A stretch of 44,159 nt of DNA from an uncultured Chlorobiota bacterium (GTDB lineage Bacteria > Bacteroidota > Bacteroidia > Bacteroidales > JAADGE01). The DNA is taken from contig CAMZKV010000061.1 in NCBI GenBank assembly GCA_947311445.1, positions 1 to 44,159 of the forward strand, given 5' to 3'. The notes below the pieces were generated by a model. That model did not search any database, was not told the DNA's origin, and saw nothing but the letters and a program-made list of their open reading frames with translations. The translations under genes and the position numbers were made by a program. Shown here one piece after another: positions 41,184-44,159 of this stretch (the first letter of the stretch is position 1; every line of letters begins with the position of its first letter).

Positions 41184-42029
41184 ATGCAAAACTCAAAAAA
41201 TAAAAAACTTAATCTTATCGACCTTGATTCTGTAATCAGAAATCAAAAAAATGAGTTTATAAGCAAACTACCACAGTTTGTTATAAATATTATGAAAAAA
41301 ATAATTAAGCAAGACGATTTAAATAAATTAATTATTAAAAATAACGATAAACAAGGAATTGAATTTGTTAATGCTTGCATAAATGATTTGGGTGTAAACA
41401 TCAATATTATTAATGAAGATAATATTCCTGATAAAGGTAAATTTATTTTTGTTTCAAATCATCCGCTTGGCGGAGTTGATGTTGGAGTTGTAATTGCAAT
41501 TATATCAAATAAATATAAGAATTTAAAGGCAGTTGCAAATGAAATCTTATCAAATGTTGATAAATTTAAAGATATCATTATTGAGGTTGGCGTATTCTCA
41601 AAAACTGATATTCAATCAATTAAAAAAATGAATGACATTTACTCTTCCAATGAAATTCAAATTTATATACTCCCTTCCGGTTTAGTTTCAAGAAAAACAA
41701 AGGGAGTAGTAAAAGACCTTCCATGGAAACATAGTTTTATAAAAAATGCTGTAAAATATGAAAGAGATGTTATTCCTATTTTGGTTGATGATAAAAATTC
41801 AAGAAAGTTTTATTTTATATCCAATTTACGAAAGTTTTTAAAAATTAAAATGAGCATTGAAACAATATTTATTCCTGCTGAAATTTTTAAAAAAAGAAAC
41901 AAAACTATTGATGTTTATATTGGCAAAGCTATTTCCTACAAAACATTTGATAAGTCAAAATCTCCAAAAAAATGGGCATTGGCAGTTCAGGATGTAACTT
42001 ATAGTTTAGGGCTTGCTAAAAAACGCTAA
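41184..42029 (+). CDS. PlsC-like 1-acyl-glycerol-phosphate / glycerol acyltransferase
   Basis: GKFIFVSNHPLGGVDVGVVIAII (acyltransferase block), YILPSGLVSRKTKGVVKDLPWKHSFIKNAVKYERDVIPI. Confidence 0.75.
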   Translation: MQNSKNKKLNLIDLDSVIRNQKNEFISKLPQFVINIMKKIIKQDDLNKLIIKNNDKQGIEFVNACINDLGVNINIINEDNIPDKGKFIFVSNHPLGGVDVGVVIAIISNKYKNLKAVANEILSNVDKFKDIIIEVGVFSKTDIQSIKKMNDIYSSNEIQIYILPSGLVSRKTKGVVKDLPWKHSFIKNAVKYERDVIPILVDDKNSRKFYFISNLRKFLKIKMSIETIFIPAEIFKKRNKTIDVYIGKAISYKTFDKSKSPKKWALAVQDVTYSLGLAKKR

Positions 42030-42182
42030 ATGTGTTGAAAGTAAGTTAGTTATAATAAAAATGAAAAGTGTAAATGCAAGCTTTCTTATAAATAATAGTT
42101 ATTTACTTTGCATTTATTATATAATATTTTTCTTTTCAGCAAACCCTAGCTTATTCAAAGCCTGAATTGAAGATTAAAAGAT

Positions 42183-42218
42183 AAAAAAAATCCCTGCGGT
42201 TTTTGAAAACCCGCAGGG
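42183..42218 (-). terminator. Intrinsic terminator of ppdK
   Basis: ccctgcgg (42192-42199) / ccgcaggg (42211-42218) with T-tract on the minus strand. Confidence 0.8.
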
Positions 42219-42310
42219 TATAAAGTATTATTTGTTATAATTTAGGGCTTGCTGTGTATTAAAACATTCACACCCCATTGCATATTTAAGCTTATACAAA
42301 AAATGATATT

Positions 42311-44123
42311 TTACATTTCTCTAATTGTAGCTTGTGCTGCAGCAAGTCTTGCAATTGGCACACGATATGGTGAGCAACTTACATAGTCAAGCCCTACCCT
42401 ATGGCAGAATTCAACTGATGATGGTTCTCCTCCATGCTCTCCACAAATACCAAGTTTAATATCTGGACGAGTTTGACGACCTTTGTCAACAGCCATTTTA
42501 ACAAGTTGCCCAACACCTTCTTGGTCTAGTACTTCAAAAGGATCATGTTTAAGAAGTCCTTTTTTAAGATAAACCGGCATAAAAACTCCTGTATCATCAC
42601 GAGAATATCCAAATGTCATTTGAGTTAAATCATTTGTTCCGAATGAGAAAAATTCTGCAGATTTTGCAATTTCATCAGCAGTAAGAGCTGCACGAGGAAT
42701 TTCAATCATTGTTCCAACTAGATGGTCAATTTCCATTCCTGTTTCAGCAAATACTTTTTTAATTGTATCTCTACAAATATCTTCTTGCATTTTCATTTCT
42801 GCGTAAGTTCCTGTTAAAGGAATCATTATTTCCGGCTTAGCAGTAATACCTTTTTTCTTTAATGCTAAAGCTGCACCAATAATTGCACGAGTTTGCATTA
42901 TTGTAATTTCAGGATATGTATTTCCTAAACGACAACCTCTATGCCCTAGCATTGGGTTAAATTCGTGTAAGCTTTCAACTTTTTCTTTAATTACATCTAT
43001 AGAAACGCCCATAACATCTGCCATTTCTTGTTGTCCTTTTTCATCATGAGGCACAAACTCATGCAAAGGTGGGGCAAGTAAACGAACTGTTACAGGAAGG
43101 TCTTGCATTGCTTCAAAAATACCTTCAAAATCTTTTTGTTGAATAGGTAATAATTTATCTAATGCTTCTTGTCTTCCTTTTAAATCTTTCGCAAGAATCA
43201 TTTCACGCATTGCAACAATTTTTTCTCCTTCAAAGAACATGTGTTCTGTACGGCAAAGACCAATTCCTTTTGCACCAAAATCGCGAGCAACTTTAGAATC
43301 GTGAGGGGTATCAGCATTTGTTCGAACATACATACGAGAATATTTATCTGCAAGTTCCATTATTTTTGCAAAATCTCCACCCACTTCAGGGTCAATTGTA
43401 TCTAACTTTCCGTCATAAAGCTCACCTGTTGAACCATTTAAAGAAATCCACTCTCCTTCTTTATATGTTCTGCCATCAGTAGTCATTGTGCGTGCTTTAT
43501 AATCAATTTTAATTGAACCGGCACCCGACACACAGCATTTTCCCATTCCGCGAGCAACAACAGCTGCATGAGATGTCATTCCTCCTTTTGCAGTTAAAAT
43601 ACCATTTGCAATATTCATTCCTTCCAAATCTTCAGGAGAAGTTTCAATACGAGCTAAAATAGAATTTTCATATTTTCCACACTCATCTGCAAAGAAAACT
43701 AATTGCCCTGTTGCAGCTCCCGGAGATGCAGGTAAACCTTTTGCTTGTACTTTTGCTTTAGCTATGGCATCTTTTGAAAAAACTGGGTGTAAAAGTTCGT
43801 CTAATTTTTCAGGTTCTTGACGCATAATTGCTTCCTTTTCATCAATAATGCCTTCATTAAGCATATCAACTGCAATTTTTACCATTGCTGCTCCTGTTCT
43901 TTTTCCGGTTCGTGTTTGAAGTAACCATAATTTACCATCTTGAACAGTAAATTCAATATCTTGCATATCTGAATAATGCTTTTCAAGTTGTTCTTGAATT
44001 TCATTTAATTCTTTGTATTGTTCTGGCATTCTTTCTTCTAATGAAGGATATTTTGATGCTCTTTCTTCTTCAGTAACATTTGCTAAAACAGCCCAACGTT
44101 TATATCCTTCAAGTGTAATTTGC
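42311..44123 (-). CDS. ppdK: Pyruvate, phosphate dikinase (5' truncated by contig end)
   Basis: QITLEGYKRWAVLANVTEEERASKYPSLEERMPEQYKELNEIQ...; ILTAKGGMTSHAAVVARGMGKCCVSG; GIGLCRTEHMFFE; GHRGCRLG; FGTNDLTQMTFGYSRDD; GICGEHGG. Confidence 0.96.
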
Positions 44124-44159
44124 AGGTGTTAGAACTCCACAGCAAATTACACTTGAAGG
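44106..44159. repeat. Terminal fold-back inverted repeat (18-bp perfect arms, 18-nt spacer)
   Basis: ccttcaagtgtaatttgc (44106-44123) / gcaaattacacttgaagg (44142-44159); the last 36 nt encode GVRTPQQITLEG of PPDK on the opposite strand to the gene. Confidence 0.92.

Overview
This is an AT-rich contig from a Bacteroidota chromosome. Supporting signs are a T9SS C-terminal sorting domain, a PorE-like OmpA protein, TTTG/TAnnTTTG promoters and family-level gene content. Most of it is housekeeping and envelope genes: dnaX 3' end, monomeric isocitrate dehydrogenase, cysH-cysD-cysN, TPR/PD40/OmpA and beta-barrel proteins, a DUF1800/DUF1501 pair, a DAACS symporter plus TerB-like/ABCG fusion, DUF368, aroE, pepD, a wbpA/B/D/E-like nucleotide-sugar operon, rny - 6S RNA - zapA, a PD40/metallopeptidase-like outer-membrane protein, GNAT-aroC, an Imm53-like orphan, TPM and Tim44-like proteins, penicillin acylase, a PlsC-like acyltransferase and ppdK. 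I found no CRISPR array, tRNA, rRNA, intact transposase or phage module. The observations most worth a second look are: (i) a ~150-bp dispersed intergenic repeat in two diverged inverted copies; (ii) a 90-bp near-identical inverted fragment of the acyltransferase gene placed downstream of aroE beside a 17-bp TIR-like hairpin; (iii) an unannotated 6S RNA with a near-ideal Bacteroidota promoter; (iv) a dnaX -1 frame disruption at an A11 run; (v) a Tim44-like gene with an in-frame TGA in its Gly-rich segment; (vi) an orphan Imm53-like fusion; and (vii) a fold-back chimera at the right contig end, with suspicious low-complexity sequence at the left end. I did not find a convincing new multi-gene system.
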